NCBI RefSeq assembly: GCF_000685295.1 | Contig: NZ_ARYL01000032.1 | Coordinates: 1-47,796 of the forward strand | DNA from: Hyphomonas oceanitis SCH89 | GTDB taxonomy: Bacteria; Pseudomonadota; Alphaproteobacteria; Caulobacterales; Hyphomonadaceae | Reading direction: 5' to 3' | DNA length: 47,796 bases | In this document: piece by piece, positions 17,534 through 27,711 of the stretch | How positions within the stretch are numbered: position 1 is the first letter of the stretch | Layout: each line of letters begins with the position of its first letter | The notes under the pieces: generated by a model | The model's database searches: none | What the model was told of the DNA's origin: nothing | Seen by the model: the letters and a program-made list of their open reading frames with translations, nothing else | Position numbers and translations under genes: made by a program

Positions 17534-17560
17534 ATTGTATATCGAAATACGATAAGTCAA
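17534..17560 (-). promoter_or_regulatory. GIN-operon promoter with inverted-repeat operator in the spacer
   Basis: On the minus strand, TTGACT (17560-17555) and TACAAT (17539-17534) look like -35 and -10 elements. The 15 bases between them (17554-17540) are exactly a 5-5-5 inverted repeat, TATCG-N5-CGATA. The start of transcription would fall about 25 bases before the ATG at 17503, whose GGAG ribosome site fits. The short spacer and the repeat suggest control by a dimeric regulator. Confidence 0.55.
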
Positions 17561-17603
17561 TCGTTGTTTTTCGATAATTTTCGGCAATCGCAGCTTTTTC
17601 CTC

Positions 17604-18569
17604 TCATCCCCTGCGGTGACGGCGCAGAACCATCGGGGGCTGCCCGTAAGCCCGCATAAAGGTCACCCGCATACGCTCGGCTTCGCCAAATCCGGTCTGC
17701 TGCGCGATTTCCTGGAGCGAGATGCTAGTCATCTCCACACGTTCCCGCGCCGCTTCGAGCCTGAGCTTTTCGACAAGGCGGGCAGGGGTCGTACCCGTTT
17801 CGGTACGAAAGACGCGCGCAAAGTTCCGGGGACTCATCCCCGCATGTTCAGCCATTTGTTCGACTTTCAGTTCGCTTCCCAAGTTCGCGCGGAGCCAGTC
17901 GATCAGTGTGTCGAAGCGTCCGGACGCTAGCTTCACGTCCTGCATCACCGAAAATTGGGATTGGCCACCATGCCGCCGTTGATGGACGACCAACTCCCGG
18001 GCAGATTCCCGGGCAACATCTTCTCCAAGATCTTCCTCGACAAGGGCCAACGCCAGATCGATCCCGGCGGAAATGCCGGCAGATGTCCAGAATTTTCCGT
18101 CGCGCACGAAGATGCGGTCTTGTTCGACCTTAACGGCCGGAAAGTTGCGGGTCATATCAGGGCACCGGCGCCAGTGCGTGGTTGCTTTGCGGCCATCCAG
18201 CAGGCCTGCCGCCGCGAGAAGGAACGCGCCCGAACAAACGGACGTTGTGCGCCTTGTCCGCAAAGACATGTCCCGGATCGCGCTTAGCATGGAATCGTCG
18301 TGCATCGCGCTGCGCGTGCCTTCACCGCCGGATACGACAAGTGTGTCCAGCGTCAAGCCGGTTGGTAAAGATTCGGAGTACATCGATACGCCGCTGGACG
18401 ATCTCACCGGACCACCCTTGAGCGAGTAGATGGTCAGCCGATAGGGGCTCGGGTTCATGCCTCGCACCGGCATCTCGAAAACTGTGATCGGCCCAGCCGC
18501 GTCAAGCAGCTGGAAGCCCTCAAAGATGAGGACGCCTATGTCGCGCGTGGTGAGAATGGCGGAATTCAT
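17604..18569 (-). CDS. GlxA-type regulator: DJ-1/PfpI domain plus AraC helix-turn-helix
   Basis: A 321-residue transcription factor. The N-terminal DJ-1/PfpI-like domain (about 10-190) has the nucleophile-elbow cysteine in SVCSGAFLLA (C112). The C-terminal AraC/XylS domain (about 215-321) contains MAEHAGMSPRNFARVFRTETG and IAQQTGFGEAERMRVTFMRAYG. GlxA regulators often control amine, betaine or arginine catabolism, but here the only divergent neighbour is another DJ-1/PfpI enzyme, 66 bp away, which is the most likely target. The ATG at 18569 has AAAGGA upstream; ATG 18599 is possible. Confidence 0.9.
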   Translation of the reverse strand: MNSAILTTRDIGVLIFEGFQLLDAAGPITVFEMPVRGMNPSPYRLTIYSLKGGPVRSSSGVSMYSESLPTGLTLDTLVVSGGEGTRSAMHDDSMLSAIRDMSLRTRRTTSVCSGAFLLAAAGLLDGRKATTHWRRCPDMTRNFPAVKVEQDRIFVRDGKFWTSAGISAGIDLALALVEEDLGEDVARESARELVVHQRRHGGQSQFSVMQDVKLASGRFDTLIDWLRANLGSELKVEQMAEHAGMSPRNFARVFRTETGTTPARLVEKLRLEAARERVEMTSISLQEIAQQTGFGEAERMRVTFMRAYGQPPMVLRRHRRG

Positions 18570-18635
18570 GGGAACAACGTCCTTTCTGCCAAACGGCATC
18601 TAGGCCAAATTCAGGATGTCAGCAAGGAGATCCAC

Positions 18636-19340
18636 ATGAGCCAGCCCTTCACCACCGTCTTCGCAATCTACGACAACATGACCCATCTCGACTTTACCGG
18701 ACCCCACCAAGTGCTTTGCCGCTTGCCGAATGCTTCCACAATGATCGCCAGCCGGGATGGCGGTGAGGTGACGGCAGAGGGCAATCTCGTAATCGGTCGA
18801 ACGAAGAAACTCTCAGATATCGAGCATTGCGATCTACTCTGTGTTCCAGGCGGCATGACTGCGACGCAGGTGGCGCTGGATGAGGCTTTCGTTTCGGAGG
18901 TCCGGCGTCTCGGTCTCGGCGCGCGATATGTCACCTCCGTATGCACCGGGTCGCTGATCCTTGGGGCGGCCGGCTTGCTGCAGGGCAAGCGCGCGGCCTG
19001 TCACTGGGCCTGGCGGGAATTGCTGCCCGAGTTTGGCGCGATCGTGGATGAAGCTCGGGTGGTTCGCGACGGAAACACCATAACGGGTGGCGGCGTCACC
19101 GCAGGGATCGACTTCGCGCTGACCATGGTGGCGGAGATCACCGGTGAAGCCTACGCCAAAGCGCTGACATTGGGATACGAATACGCGCCCTCGCCGCCAT
19201 TCCCGGGTGGTCGGCCGGAACTCGCTGAGGCTGAAACGCTCTCGGCCTATTCAGCGCATATGGGCAAGTTGATGGATCAGCGACGCGCCGAAGCCCATGA
19301 AGCTGGCCAGCGAATGCTTGCTCAGGCTGGGCGTCCGTAG
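18636..19340 (+). CDS. DJ-1/PfpI family protein (isonitrile hydratase-like)
   Basis: A 234-residue cytosolic DJ-1/PfpI protein. [19 protein letters not shown] at the N-terminus and the Cys elbow [15 protein letters not shown] (C103) place it near isonitrile hydratase InhA, in which the aligned cysteine attacks the isonitrile carbon. Asp in [13 protein letters not shown] and His in CHWAW are also in place. Substrate is not proven; other members are glyoxalases or chaperones. AGGAG precedes the ATG by seven bases. It diverges from the GlxA-type regulator, and its last 19 bases overlap the end of rimO on the other strand. Confidence 0.85.
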   Translation: MSQPFTTVFAIYDNMTHLDFTGPHQVLCRLPNASTMIASRDGGEVTAEGNLVIGRTKKLSDIEHCDLLCVPGGMTATQVALDEAFVSEVRRLGLGARYVTSVCTGSLILGAAGLLQGKRAACHWAWRELLPEFGAIVDEARVVRDGNTITGGGVTAGIDFALTMVAEITGEAYAKALTLGYEYAPSPPFPGGRPELAEAETLSAYSAHMGKLMDQRRAEAHEAGQRMLAQAGRP

Positions 19341-20659
19341 AGGTCGTAATCGTCGGCGCCGTCGATCTCCACTGGCACAATATCACCCGGTTTCAGGTGC
19401 ATTGCGTTTTCGAGATACACAACGGCGTCGACTTCCGGTGCATCAGCTTTCGTGCGACCAATCATGATCCCTGCCTCATCGCCGGCGCCGTCGATGATGA
19501 CATCCTGCACTGAGCCAATCTGCGCTTCGGCGCGCGCGGCGGAGACCTCAGCCTGAACCTGCATGAAGCGGTGCCAACGCTCTTCCTTCACCGCTTCATC
19601 GACGTGGCCGGGAAGGGTGCGGCTGTCGGCATGAGCGACGTTTTCGTATTTGAAGCAGCCGGCACGATCAATCTTGGCTTCGCGAACGAAGTCTAGAAGG
19701 ATTTCGAAATCTTCTTCCGTCTCGCCTGGAAAGCCGACAATGAAGGTCGAGCGGATGGCCAGTTCGGGCACATCGCGGCGCCATTGCTGGATGCGCTCAA
19801 GGACGCGGTCCTGCTTGGCGGGCCGCTTCATCGCCTTCAGAACATTTGCGGAGGCGTGCTGGAAGGGAATGTCGAGATAAGGCGTGATCAGCCCTTCGGC
19901 CATTAGCGGGATGACCTGATCGACATGGGGGTAGGGATAGACATAGTGCATCCGCGTCCACACGCCGAGGCTGCCAAGCCCCTTGGCGAGATCCAGGAAG
20001 CGCGTCTGGTATTCCGTCCCACGCCACGTCTCAGGCTTGTAGCCCACATCAAGCCCATAAGCTGACGTGTCCTGGCTGATGACGAGGAGTTCTTTGACGC
20101 CCGCGCGGACCAGCTGTTCGGCTTCGGTCAGGACGTGGTGGATCGGCCGGGACGCGAGATCGCCGCGCAATTTCGGGATGATGCAGAAGCTGCAGCGGTT
20201 GTTACAGCCCTCGGAGATCTTCAAGTAGGCGTAATGGCGTGGTGTGAGGCGCAGACCTGCCTCGGGCACCAGATCCAGATGCGGGTTGTGAGGAGGCGTC
20301 AGGTGGGTATGCACCGCCGCCATGACGTCTTCATACTGATGCGGGCCTGTGATCGCGAGCACCTTCGGGTGGGCCCTTTCGATCACGTCGGGCTCGGCGC
20401 CGAGACAGCCGGTCACGATGACTTTGCCATTGGCTTCAATTGCTTCACCAATGGCCTCAAGGCTTTCGTCGCGCGCGCTGTCGAGGAATCCGCATGTGTT
20501 CACGAGCACGAGATCTGCTCCGGCATAGTCCGGCGCGATCTGATATCCCTCGGCCCGCAGGCGGGTGATGATGCGCTCTGAATCCACCAGCGCCTTTGGG
20601 CAGCCAAGGGAAACGATACCCACTTTCGGGGCGCTCGGTGTGATGGTCGTTACTGTCAT
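19322..20659 (-). CDS. rimO: Ribosomal protein S12 methylthiotransferase
   Basis: RimO adds a methylthio group to a conserved Asp of ribosomal protein S12, using two Fe-S clusters. The 445-residue chain has the UPF0004 domain with cluster cysteines C20, C56 and C85, the radical-SAM motif CNNRCSFC (C152, C156, C159), and a C-terminal TRAM domain ending YDLYGRP. The RimO-specific [13 protein letters not shown] start separates it from MiaB. It is convergent with the isonitrile hydratase-like gene, overlapping its 3' end by 19 bases, and is transcribed alone. Confidence 0.97.
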   Translation of the reverse strand: MTVTTITPSAPKVGIVSLGCPKALVDSERIITRLRAEGYQIAPDYAGADLVLVNTCGFLDSARDESLEAIGEAIEANGKVIVTGCLGAEPDVIERAHPKVLAITGPHQYEDVMAAVHTHLTPPHNPHLDLVPEAGLRLTPRHYAYLKISEGCNNRCSFCIIPKLRGDLASRPIHHVLTEAEQLVRAGVKELLVISQDTSAYGLDVGYKPETWRGTEYQTRFLDLAKGLGSLGVWTRMHYVYPYPHVDQVIPLMAEGLITPYLDIPFQHASANVLKAMKRPAKQDRVLERIQQWRRDVPELAIRSTFIVGFPGETEEDFEILLDFVREAKIDRAGCFKYENVAHADSRTLPGHVDEAVKEERWHRFMQVQAEVSAARAEAQIGSVQDVIIDGAGDEAGIMIGRTKADAPEVDAVVYLENAMHLKPGDIVPVEIDGADDYDLYGRPA

Positions 20660-20823
20660 GGCGCGCGCTTTAGCACATCGCCGGGCGTTTGCGAGCCGAA
20701 TGTCTCAGCGACGAAACAGCGTAAATCCCGCGTTAAGGATGTTTCGCGAATTTGGATGCTACATTTTCTTGGATGCAAATGTGTTGAGGCTAGTTTGGTC
20801 TTCGTAGTGAAACGGAGATTTTA

Positions 20824-21084
20824 ATGGCAGCTTTTGCTGTAGGCACCCTTTACTGGCTAGCGTCCGGTGTCGGCCTATTCCTGATTGGATATGTGCTGAT
20901 ACGTTGGCGAAAGTCGGCACGCGCGTGCTATCCGATGCCGTTCCGTCGGCGTAAAGGGTATCTTTTCGGATTGCTATTTGCCTTCACCGTAACATTGCTT
21001 CCGCTCATCCTGCGCCCGGATAATTGTGCTGGCTGCATGGTGGTTACAGCCACAGGTATGGTCGCTGACATGGTCAGCAACTAG
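20824..21084 (+). CDS. Small predicted membrane protein, unknown function
   Basis: An 86-residue protein with two hydrophobic segments: about residues 7-26 (LYWLASGVGLFLIGYVLI) and 46-62 (YLFGLLFAFTVTLLPLI). A basic loop between them (RRRKGY) suggests cytoplasmic placement with both termini outside. The tail has a Cys-x2-Cys pair (NCAGCM). CGGAG lies about seven bases before the ATG. No family is recognised. It stands alone between rimO, divergent, and grxD, convergent. Coding is supported by the ribosome site and membrane pattern only. Confidence 0.6.
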   Translation: MAAFAVGTLYWLASGVGLFLIGYVLIRWRKSARACYPMPFRRRKGYLFGLLFAFTVTLLPLILRPDNCAGCMVVTATGMVADMVSN

Positions 21085-21113
21085 CCACGCTGTATTATCA
21101 GACAAGCCTGAGC

Positions 21114-21455
21114 TTAGGCTGCAGCCTCGACTTCGACGCCCTTGTCCTGAAAGAAGTCGCGCAATTCGCCGCTTTCGAACATTTCCTTGACGATGTCGCA
21201 TCCGCCGACGAATTCGCCTTTTACATAGAGTTGCGGGATGGTTGGCCATTGCGAATAGGCCTTGATGCCTTCCCGGACGGCTGCGTCTTCGAGCACGTTG
21301 GTCGAGACATATTCAACGCCGAGATAGTCGAGCACCTGAACCACAACAGATGAGAACCCGCATTGCGGGAAGGTTGGCGTGCCCTTCATGAAAAGGACAA
21401 CGTCATTGGCCTTTACGGCCTTTTCGATGGCATCGAGCGTGGTCTGGTCGGTCAT
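21114..21455 (-). CDS. grxD: Monothiol glutaredoxin Grx4 family
   Basis: A 113-residue class II glutaredoxin that binds a bridging [2Fe-2S] cluster with glutathione and delivers it to acceptors. The monothiol active site CGFS is at residues 32-35, with the conserved [13 protein letters not shown] and GGCDI motifs for glutathione binding. The start at 21455 has AGGA eight bases upstream; the frame continues upstream without similarity. Its usual partner BolA is encoded about 2.6 kb away on the same strand. Confidence 0.96.
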   Translation of the reverse strand: MTDQTTLDAIEKAVKANDVVLFMKGTPTFPQCGFSSVVVQVLDYLGVEYVSTNVLEDAAVREGIKAYSQWPTIPQLYVKGEFVGGCDIVKEMFESGELRDFFQDKGVEVEAAA

Positions 21456-21541
21456 GGCATGTTCCTGCAGTACGTGTTCAGCCCTGATGTGTGGTGCGCG
21501 GCGGCTTACGTCAAGCGGGCCACCGCGCACAAGTGGTTTGC

Positions 21542-23407
21542 CTATTCGCTTGCGGGCTCGTCCCAGCCGCAGCTCTGGCCTTCATTCTGTTCCTTCAGAT
21601 AGACCATCAGCGGATCGAAATACTCGACAATGGCGCTGCCGTCGATGTCGCGAGTCCCAGTGAAGGCTTCGAGCGCGTCCGGCCAGGGCTTGGAGGCCCC
21701 CATTTCCAGCATCGCGTTGAAGCGCTCACCAACTTCCTTGTTGTCATAGATCGAGCAGCGGTGAAGCGGGCCTTCCCAACCAGCCTGCTCACAGGCTGCT
21801 TTGTGGAACTGAAACTGCAGGATGTAGGACAGGAAGTAACGCAGGTAGGGCGTGTTGCCCGGGATGTGGTACTTCGCGCCTGGGTCAAATGCATCTGCCG
21901 GGCGTGGCCCCGGTGGCACGATACCCTGCATTTCGAGGCGCTGGGACCACCAAGCGTCGTTGTAGTCTGCAGGCGCTGTCTTGCCGGAGAGGACGTCCCA
22001 GCGCCAGCTGTCCACTGTGAGGGCAAAGGGCAGGAAGGCAATCTTCTTCAGGGCAATATTCAGTAGCAAGGCCGTATCAGCATCCGCTGGCGGCATTTCA
22101 CTCTCATCGATCAGGCCGATCTGCTTCAGGTATTCCGGCGTGATGGACAGCCCGATGAAGTCACCAATGGCTTCATGGAAGCCGTCATTGGCGCCGTCTT
22201 TGTAAAGGAGGTCCTGGTCCTTGTAGGCGCGCTGGTAGAAATTGTGCCCAAGCTCGTGGTGGACCGTATCGAAGTCTTCCTCGTTGACCTCTGTACACAT
22301 CTTGATGCGCACATCTTCCTTGTTGTCGAGATCCCACGCCGAAGCATGGCAAATGACTTCCTTGCCTTCAGGGCGCGTGATCATGGAGCGCTCCCAAAAG
22401 GTTTCGGGCAGAGGCTCGAAACCGAGCGAGGTAAAGAACGCTTCGCCTGTCTTCACCATCTTGATCGGATCATAGCCCTTCTCCAGAAGACGCTGCGTGA
22501 CGTTGTAGCTTGGTCCCGGCGTGTCGGTCTTGACCACGTCATAGATGCCCGACCAGTCCTGCGCCCACATGTTGCCGAGCAGGTCAGCGCGGATCGGGCC
22601 GGTCTTTGGCTGAACATCATCGCCATATTGGGCGTTGAGGCGCGTACGCGCGTAGCAATGAAGCTCCTTGTAGAGCGGCTCAACCTGGGTCCAGAGGCGG
22701 TCGACTTCGGCTTCCATCTCTTCCGGCGCCATGTCGTAATTGGACAGCCACATCTGGTCGAGGCTCGGGTAGCCGAGTTCCTGAGCGCCTTCATTGGCGA
22801 TTTCGACCATGCGTGCATACTCGTCCTTCATGGCAGGCGAAACGGTGCGCCAGCCTTCCCAAACAGCTTTCAGCTCTTCCGGGTCGCGCGAGGTTTCAAT
22901 GATTGTCGACAACTCGTCGAGCGTCATGTCCTTGCCTTTGTAATTGAAGGTGCCGGTGCCGTATTTCGCATCCAGATCTGTGGTGATCTTGGAGAGTTCT
23001 TCGGCCGCGCCTTCTGTTGACGGGGCAGGGATGGTGATGCCGCCGCGCAGCTTGGTCATCTTGCGGGCGAGATCCGGCGGCAGGTCGTCAATGTTGAATT
23101 TCTTGGACTCATTGGCGAGCGAAACGGAAAGCTTGGTCGCGCGGGCGCCGATTTCGGCCGCGGCGGCGTTGGTCTCGTCCGTGATGTTCGTTGCCTGGGC
23201 CCAGAAAACGAGGCTGGCTTCATCCGACATGTCTGACAGTTCCGACTCTGCGCGAGCCATGAATGCGCGCGCTTCGGTAACGGTCGGTGACTCAGTCGTG
23301 GTCTCAGCCGCAACAGGCGTTGTTTCCCGAAGGGTTTCTTTTGGCGCTGTACAGCTGGCGAGGGCAACAGTTAGCGCAATAGCGCTGGTAGCGAGTGATA
23401 AACGCAT
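21542..23407 (-). CDS. M2-family metallopeptidase lipoprotein (peptidyl-dipeptidase A / ACE-like)
   Basis: A 621-residue zinc peptidase related to angiotensin-converting enzyme, which removes C-terminal dipeptides. The lipobox LASC puts the acylated Cys at residue 19 of the ATG-started form, so it is a membrane-tethered periplasmic or outer-membrane protein. A Thr/Glu-rich linker follows. The zinc motif HELGH is at 384-388 and the third ligand Glu is in HEAIGD (about 412). FYQRAY and the C-terminal [14 protein letters not shown] block are family hallmarks. The start is ATG 23407 with GGGAG upstream; a TTG four codons earlier abuts that site. It probably serves peptide scavenging. Confidence 0.95.
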   Translation of the reverse strand: MRLSLATSAIALTVALASCTAPKETLRETTPVAAETTTESPTVTEARAFMARAESELSDMSDEASLVFWAQATNITDETNAAAAEIGARATKLSVSLANESKKFNIDDLPPDLARKMTKLRGGITIPAPSTEGAAEELSKITTDLDAKYGTGTFNYKGKDMTLDELSTIIETSRDPEELKAVWEGWRTVSPAMKDEYARMVEIANEGAQELGYPSLDQMWLSNYDMAPEEMEAEVDRLWTQVEPLYKELHCYARTRLNAQYGDDVQPKTGPIRADLLGNMWAQDWSGIYDVVKTDTPGPSYNVTQRLLEKGYDPIKMVKTGEAFFTSLGFEPLPETFWERSMITRPEGKEVICHASAWDLDNKEDVRIKMCTEVNEEDFDTVHHELGHNFYQRAYKDQDLLYKDGANDGFHEAIGDFIGLSITPEYLKQIGLIDESEMPPADADTALLLNIALKKIAFLPFALTVDSWRWDVLSGKTAPADYNDAWWSQRLEMQGIVPPGPRPADAFDPGAKYHIPGNTPYLRYFLSYILQFQFHKAACEQAGWEGPLHRCSIYDNKEVGERFNAMLEMGASKPWPDALEAFTGTRDIDGSAIVEYFDPLMVYLKEQNEGQSCGWDEPASE

Positions 23408-23548
23408 GGTGAAAGACAACTCCCTGAGTGAAATTTACCCAGAGGTGACAAGATTGAGGCGCCGGGGTCAATCTCAGCGCGGATAAAATATTGATTGTTA
23501 CTTTCAGGGCTCACCTTATCTAGCAGAAGCACAAATGGAGCGCCCCTC

Positions 23549-24055
23549 ATGTCCGACACAATGTCCTACGTTCTCAAAACATCCGCCAATCAAATGCTGG
23601 CGTCGATGCGCGCGTCCCTTAGGAAGGGAGAGGCACAGGCGCGGGCGACTGACGTTGAAGATTCCGTGTTTCTGTCGGCGCGGCTCTATCCGGATATGCT
23701 GCCACTAAGCCGCCAGGTTCAGATCGCTTGCGACAATGCCGCTCGCGGTGCTGCGCGCCTCTCTGGCACCGAGATCCCGAGCTTTCCGGACGTGGAAACG
23801 ACCTTTGCCGAATTGATGACGCGGTGCGATACGGCGCTCGCCTTTGTCAATTCCGTCGATGACACGAAAGTGGACGCGAGCGAGCATGAGACGCTGCAAA
23901 TTCCTTTGGGGCCGCAGACCGTGCCGATGCAGGGGCGTCAGTATCTCACCACGTTCGTCCTGACGAACATGATTTTCCATGTAACGATGACGTACGCCTT
24001 GCTGCGCCATCAGGGTGTGGCGCTTGGCAAGCGCGATTTCCTGACCGGCCAATAG
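23549..24055 (+). CDS. DUF1993 family protein
   Basis: A 168-residue protein of the DUF1993 family, a DinB-like four-helix bundle group of unknown function. It begins SYVLKTSANQMLASMRASL and has the characteristic RLYPDMLPLSRQVQIACDNA block, with FHVTMTYALLRHQGVALGK at the C-terminus. The start at 23549 has GGAG nine bases upstream; in-frame codons upstream overlap the promoter region of the divergent peptidase gene. It ends two bases from the converging bolA gene. Confidence 0.85.
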   Translation: MSDTMSYVLKTSANQMLASMRASLRKGEAQARATDVEDSVFLSARLYPDMLPLSRQVQIACDNAARGAARLSGTEIPSFPDVETTFAELMTRCDTALAFVNSVDDTKVDASEHETLQIPLGPQTVPMQGRQYLTTFVLTNMIFHVTMTYALLRHQGVALGKRDFLTGQ

Positions 24056-24057
24056 GC

Positions 24058-24288
24058 TCAGGGCGCTTTGGTCTTGAGGGCGAGGGCGTGCAGTTCGCCG
24101 CCCATCGTTCCCTTGAGGGCAGAATAGACAAGCTGGTGCTGTTTCACACGGGATAGCCCAGCGAATTGCGCGCTGATGATCTCGGCTTGCCAGTGATTGT
24201 CGTCACCGGCGAGATCTGTGAGCGTGATCTCGGCATCCGGGAAGGCGTCGGTCAGGTAGCCGAGCAGTGTGTCGCGGTTCATGGCCAT
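24058..24288 (-). CDS. BolA family protein
   Basis: A 76-residue BolA-type protein with the compact alpha-beta fold. The signature is near the C-terminus: AGLSRVKQHQLVYSALKGTMGGELHALAL, where the H of KQHQ and the H of ELHAL are the candidate ligands for a [2Fe-2S] cluster shared with Grx4. It resembles the IbaG/BolA2 subgroup more than E. coli BolA. The ATG at 24288 is followed by a second in-frame ATG at 24282. It is divergent from the M28 peptidase gene. Confidence 0.93.
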   Translation of the reverse strand: MAMNRDTLLGYLTDAFPDAEITLTDLAGDDNHWQAEIISAQFAGLSRVKQHQLVYSALKGTMGGELHALALKTKAP

Positions 24289-24368
24289 GGCAGCGTGTCC
24301 TCAATTGCGATAGGCACATGGACGTGGGCCCGCCACGGGTCAAGGTCAGGCACGGAGAGAACGCAGCC

Positions 24369-25364
24369 ATGGGCAATCGTAAAACGTGGATCACAGCAGG
24401 TCTATTAGGTGTGATCGCACTGGTGATTTGCGGTGTTCTCCTGTCGCTCGGTAATGAGGAAGAAGCACCCAGTCTCGTTCAATACCAGCCGAAATACATC
24501 GATGCCGGCGCCATGTTGAGATTTACCGAGACGCTCTCCAGTGACGCGCTGGAGGGCCGGGCAACAGGCACGCGGGGCAATCAAGCGGCGCGTGATTTCA
24601 TCCAGAAGCGTTTCGAGACTTTGGGCATACAGATGCTCGGCGGTGCTTTTGTCCATCCGTTTACAGCGACACCTGACACGGAGGGCGATTCTTCGGTCAA
24701 CGGCGCCAATGTTGTGGGCATGATTAAGGGCACGACAGACGGGCCCGTACTGCTGATCACGGCGCATTATGATCATCTCGGTGTCATTGATGGCGAGATA
24801 TACAACGGCGCCGACGACAATGCGTCAGGCACCGCTGCATTGATCGACGTCGCGCAGTATTTCACACGGCACAAGCCGGTCCACGACATTGTTTTCGCTG
24901 CGCTTGATGGCGAAGAGATCGGTCTTCTGGGGGCGCATGCGCTGATGGAAGATGCGTCCGTGCCGATGCAACGTGTGGTGCTGAACATGAATTATGACAT
25001 GGTCAGCCGCTCAGAGATCGGAGAGCTTTATGTGGCGGGCACGTTCCACAATCCGGACCTGCTGCCGCTCGTGGAGCGCGTCGCATCCGAGGCGCCGGTG
25101 AAGCTGATTGCTGGTCACGATGATCCGGCTTTGGGTGCGGCGGACGACTGGACCAGCCAGTCCGATCATTCGGTCTTCCACGATGCGGGAATTGCGTTCC
25201 TCTATTTCGGGGTCGAAGACCATCCCGGCTATCACACGCCATCAGATGACTATGCCAACATTACGCCTGACTTCTTCGCGCGCGCAGGGGACACGCTGGT
25301 GATGGCGGCAATGGCGGCAGATGAAGAGCTGGACATAATCGGCGGCGAGAAAGCAGCCGATTAG
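24369..25364 (+). CDS. Membrane-anchored M28 family aminopeptidase
   Basis: A 331-residue zinc exopeptidase with one N-terminal hydrophobic anchor (about residues 8-27, [20 protein letters not shown]), so the catalytic domain faces the periplasm. Two-metal motifs are present: HYDHLG (133-138), GADDNASG (147-154), DGEEIGLLG (180-188), and SDHSVF with a C-terminal HTPSDDY. The start at 24369 puts basic residues before the anchor. The stop overlaps the purL stop (TTAG). It likely trims peptides together with the M2 enzyme and the second M28 protein. Confidence 0.92.
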   Translation: MGNRKTWITAGLLGVIALVICGVLLSLGNEEEAPSLVQYQPKYIDAGAMLRFTETLSSDALEGRATGTRGNQAARDFIQKRFETLGIQMLGGAFVHPFTATPDTEGDSSVNGANVVGMIKGTTDGPVLLITAHYDHLGVIDGEIYNGADDNASGTAALIDVAQYFTRHKPVHDIVFAALDGEEIGLLGAHALMEDASVPMQRVVLNMNYDMVSRSEIGELYVAGTFHNPDLLPLVERVASEAPVKLIAGHDDPALGAADDWTSQSDHSVFHDAGIAFLYFGVEDHPGYHTPSDDYANITPDFFARAGDTLVMAAMAADEELDIIGGEKAAD

Positions 25365-27664
25365 TCGACCGTGTTCATGTAGCCGGGCAGCCAGTCTTCA
25401 TTCGCGCTGCGAAGGGCATCCAGGCCAACCGAGAATGTCTGGTCCTTGCGGACATCTACAGCGAAGGTGAGGCCGTCGGATGCATCCGTGATCGAGCCCA
25501 GCATCAACATCGGTACGTCCGGGCGCGCTTCAGCAAACTGAGCCAGCGCGTTCTCAGCGTCGCCAGCGACGGTGAAGATGTAACGCGCCTGGTCTTCACC
25601 AAAGAGGGCCGCATGAAGGTGTGAGGCGGGGAAGCCTTGCAGCTCCGGGCTGACATTGATAATTGCGCCGCAATTGGATGCGAGCGCCACTTCCGCCACG
25701 CTGCAGGCAAGACCGCCATCGCTAATATCATGCACGGCGGTCGCGAGCCCTGCGCCAATGAGATCGCGGATAAAGCTGGCATTGCGCTTCTCGACCGCAA
25801 GATCGACAGCTGGCGGTGTGCCGAGGGCTTCGCCCTTAAGCCCAAGCACGCTGCGGGCATATTGGGTGGCGCCAAGATGGGTGCCGATACCGCCAACCAT
25901 CACCAGAAGGTCGCCGGGCTTGGCGCCCTTGAGGGTGGCGGATTTGGAAATGTCCTCAAGCAAGCCAACACCACCAACTACGGGCGTCGGCGGAATGGCG
26001 GTGCCGTCCGTCTCGTTATAAAGGGACACGTTGCCCGACACGACGGGGAAGTCGAGTTCGCGACAGGCCTCAGCCATGCCTTCAATGGCCTTAACGATAT
26101 AGCCCATCGTGTTCGGTTTTTCAGGATTGCCGAAATTCAGGTTGTCGGTGATCGCGATAGGCGTGGCGCCTACGGCCGACAGGTTGCGATAGGCTTCTGC
26201 AACCGCCTGCTTGCCGCCCTCATAGGGGTCGGCCGAGACATAATGCGGGTTGCAGTCCGAGCAGATCGCCAAGGCTTTGTTGGTCTTGTGGATGCGTACG
26301 ATGGCCGCATCACCGCCGGACTGAGAGGAGTCAATTGTGTCGCCCATGACATGGCGATCATACTGTTCCCAGACCCAGCGCTTGGACGCCATGTCTGGTG
26401 TGCCCATGAGTTTGAGGAGCGTGCCGGCAAGGTCAGCGGGTACATCGAAAGCGGCCGAGTCGAGCGGCGTACGCTTCGGTGGTTCGTTCCAAGGCCGGTC
26501 ATAGTTCGGTGCATCTTCGGCGAGTGGTGCAACCGGGATATCGCACACGACTTCGCCAAACTGCGTCAGCACGAGGTGGCCAGTATCAGTCGTTTCGCCA
26601 ATGACTTCTGCCGACAGGTCGTATTTGTCGAAGATGGCCTTCGCCATATCGATCTTGTCCGGATAGAGCACAATGAGCATACGCTCCTGGCTTTCCGACA
26701 GCATGATCTCGTAAGCCGTCATGCCCTCTTCGCGCTGGGGCACCTTGTCGAGATCCATGACAACACCAATGCCTTCGCCATTGGCGCCGCCGCTGGCAGC
26801 CATCTCGACAGAGGAAGATGTCAGGCCAGCTGCGCCCATGTCCTGGATTGCCTGGATGGCGTCCGTGGCCATCAGCTCAAGGCAGGCCTCGATGAGCAGC
26901 TTTTCGGTAAACGGGTCGCCAACCTGAACGGTTGGGCGCTTTTCTTCGTCGCCTTCGGAGAATTCAGCGGATGCCATGGTCGCGCCGTGAATGCCGTCGC
27001 GGCCGGTCTTGGAGCCGACATAGAAGATCGGATTGCCCGGTGTCGCTCCGCGCGCATAGAAAATCTTGTCCTGATCCGCGAGGCCAACGGCCATCGCATT
27101 TACGAGGATATTGCCATTGTAGCCCGCGTCGAATTGGGTTTCGCCAGCCACGGTCGGCACACCGACACAGTTGCCATAGCCGCCGATGCCCGCGACGACG
27201 CCCGCCACGAGGCTGCGGGTCTTGGGGTGGCTCGGGTCACCAAAGCGGAGGGCGTTGACCAGCGCGATGGGGCGCGCGCCCATCGTGAAGACGTCGCGCA
27301 GGATGCCGCCAACACCCGTTGCCGCACCTTGGTAAGGCTCGATATAGGACGGGTGATTGTGGCTCTCCATTTTGAAGATGGCGGCCTGGCCGTCGCCGAT
27401 ATCGATAACGCCGGCATTCTCGCCCGGGCCCTGAATGACGCGGGCATTCTTGGTCGGGAATTTCGACAGGTGGCGCCGCGAGGATTTGTATGAGCAGTGC
27501 TCGGACCACATCACCGAATAGATGCCGAGTTCGACAAGGTTCGGCTTGCGTTCAAGACGGGTGACAAGTCGTTCCCATTCATCGGCTTTGATGCCGTGCT
27601 CGAGGCCCTGGGCCTCTTCCTGGGTGGCGGTGAGATGGGCGAGGATCGCGGATGTATCAGGCAT
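25361..27664 (-). CDS. purL: Phosphoribosylformylglycinamidine synthase subunit PurL
   Basis: PurL makes FGAM from FGAR, ATP and the ammonia delivered by PurQ, the fourth step of purine synthesis. The 767-residue length is typical of the small PurL. The ATP/FGAR-binding blocks [32 protein letters not shown] and the repeated C-terminal half ([30 protein letters not shown]) are clear. It is 47 bp downstream of the adenine-deaminase gene on the same strand. No strong ribosome site is seen before the ATG at 27664. Confidence 0.98.
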   Translation of the reverse strand: MPDTSAILAHLTATQEEAQGLEHGIKADEWERLVTRLERKPNLVELGIYSVMWSEHCSYKSSRRHLSKFPTKNARVIQGPGENAGVIDIGDGQAAIFKMESHNHPSYIEPYQGAATGVGGILRDVFTMGARPIALVNALRFGDPSHPKTRSLVAGVVAGIGGYGNCVGVPTVAGETQFDAGYNGNILVNAMAVGLADQDKIFYARGATPGNPIFYVGSKTGRDGIHGATMASAEFSEGDEEKRPTVQVGDPFTEKLLIEACLELMATDAIQAIQDMGAAGLTSSSVEMAASGGANGEGIGVVMDLDKVPQREEGMTAYEIMLSESQERMLIVLYPDKIDMAKAIFDKYDLSAEVIGETTDTGHLVLTQFGEVVCDIPVAPLAEDAPNYDRPWNEPPKRTPLDSAAFDVPADLAGTLLKLMGTPDMASKRWVWEQYDRHVMGDTIDSSQSGGDAAIVRIHKTNKALAICSDCNPHYVSADPYEGGKQAVAEAYRNLSAVGATPIAITDNLNFGNPEKPNTMGYIVKAIEGMAEACRELDFPVVSGNVSLYNETDGTAIPPTPVVGGVGLLEDISKSATLKGAKPGDLLVMVGGIGTHLGATQYARSVLGLKGEALGTPPAVDLAVEKRNASFIRDLIGAGLATAVHDISDGGLACSVAEVALASNCGAIINVSPELQGFPASHLHAALFGEDQARYIFTVAGDAENALAQFAEARPDVPMLMLGSITDASDGLTFAVDVRKDQTFSVGLDALRSANEDWLPGYMNTVD

Positions 27665-27711
27665 TTGGGCGCTTTAACCGCAAAGTGCGCGAGTCGCCAG
27701 AGCGTTTGTGC

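Noticed and set aside
25637..27493. A 618-codon plus-strand frame across purL
   Set aside because: Antisense shadow of purL with no recognisable domain or ribosome site.
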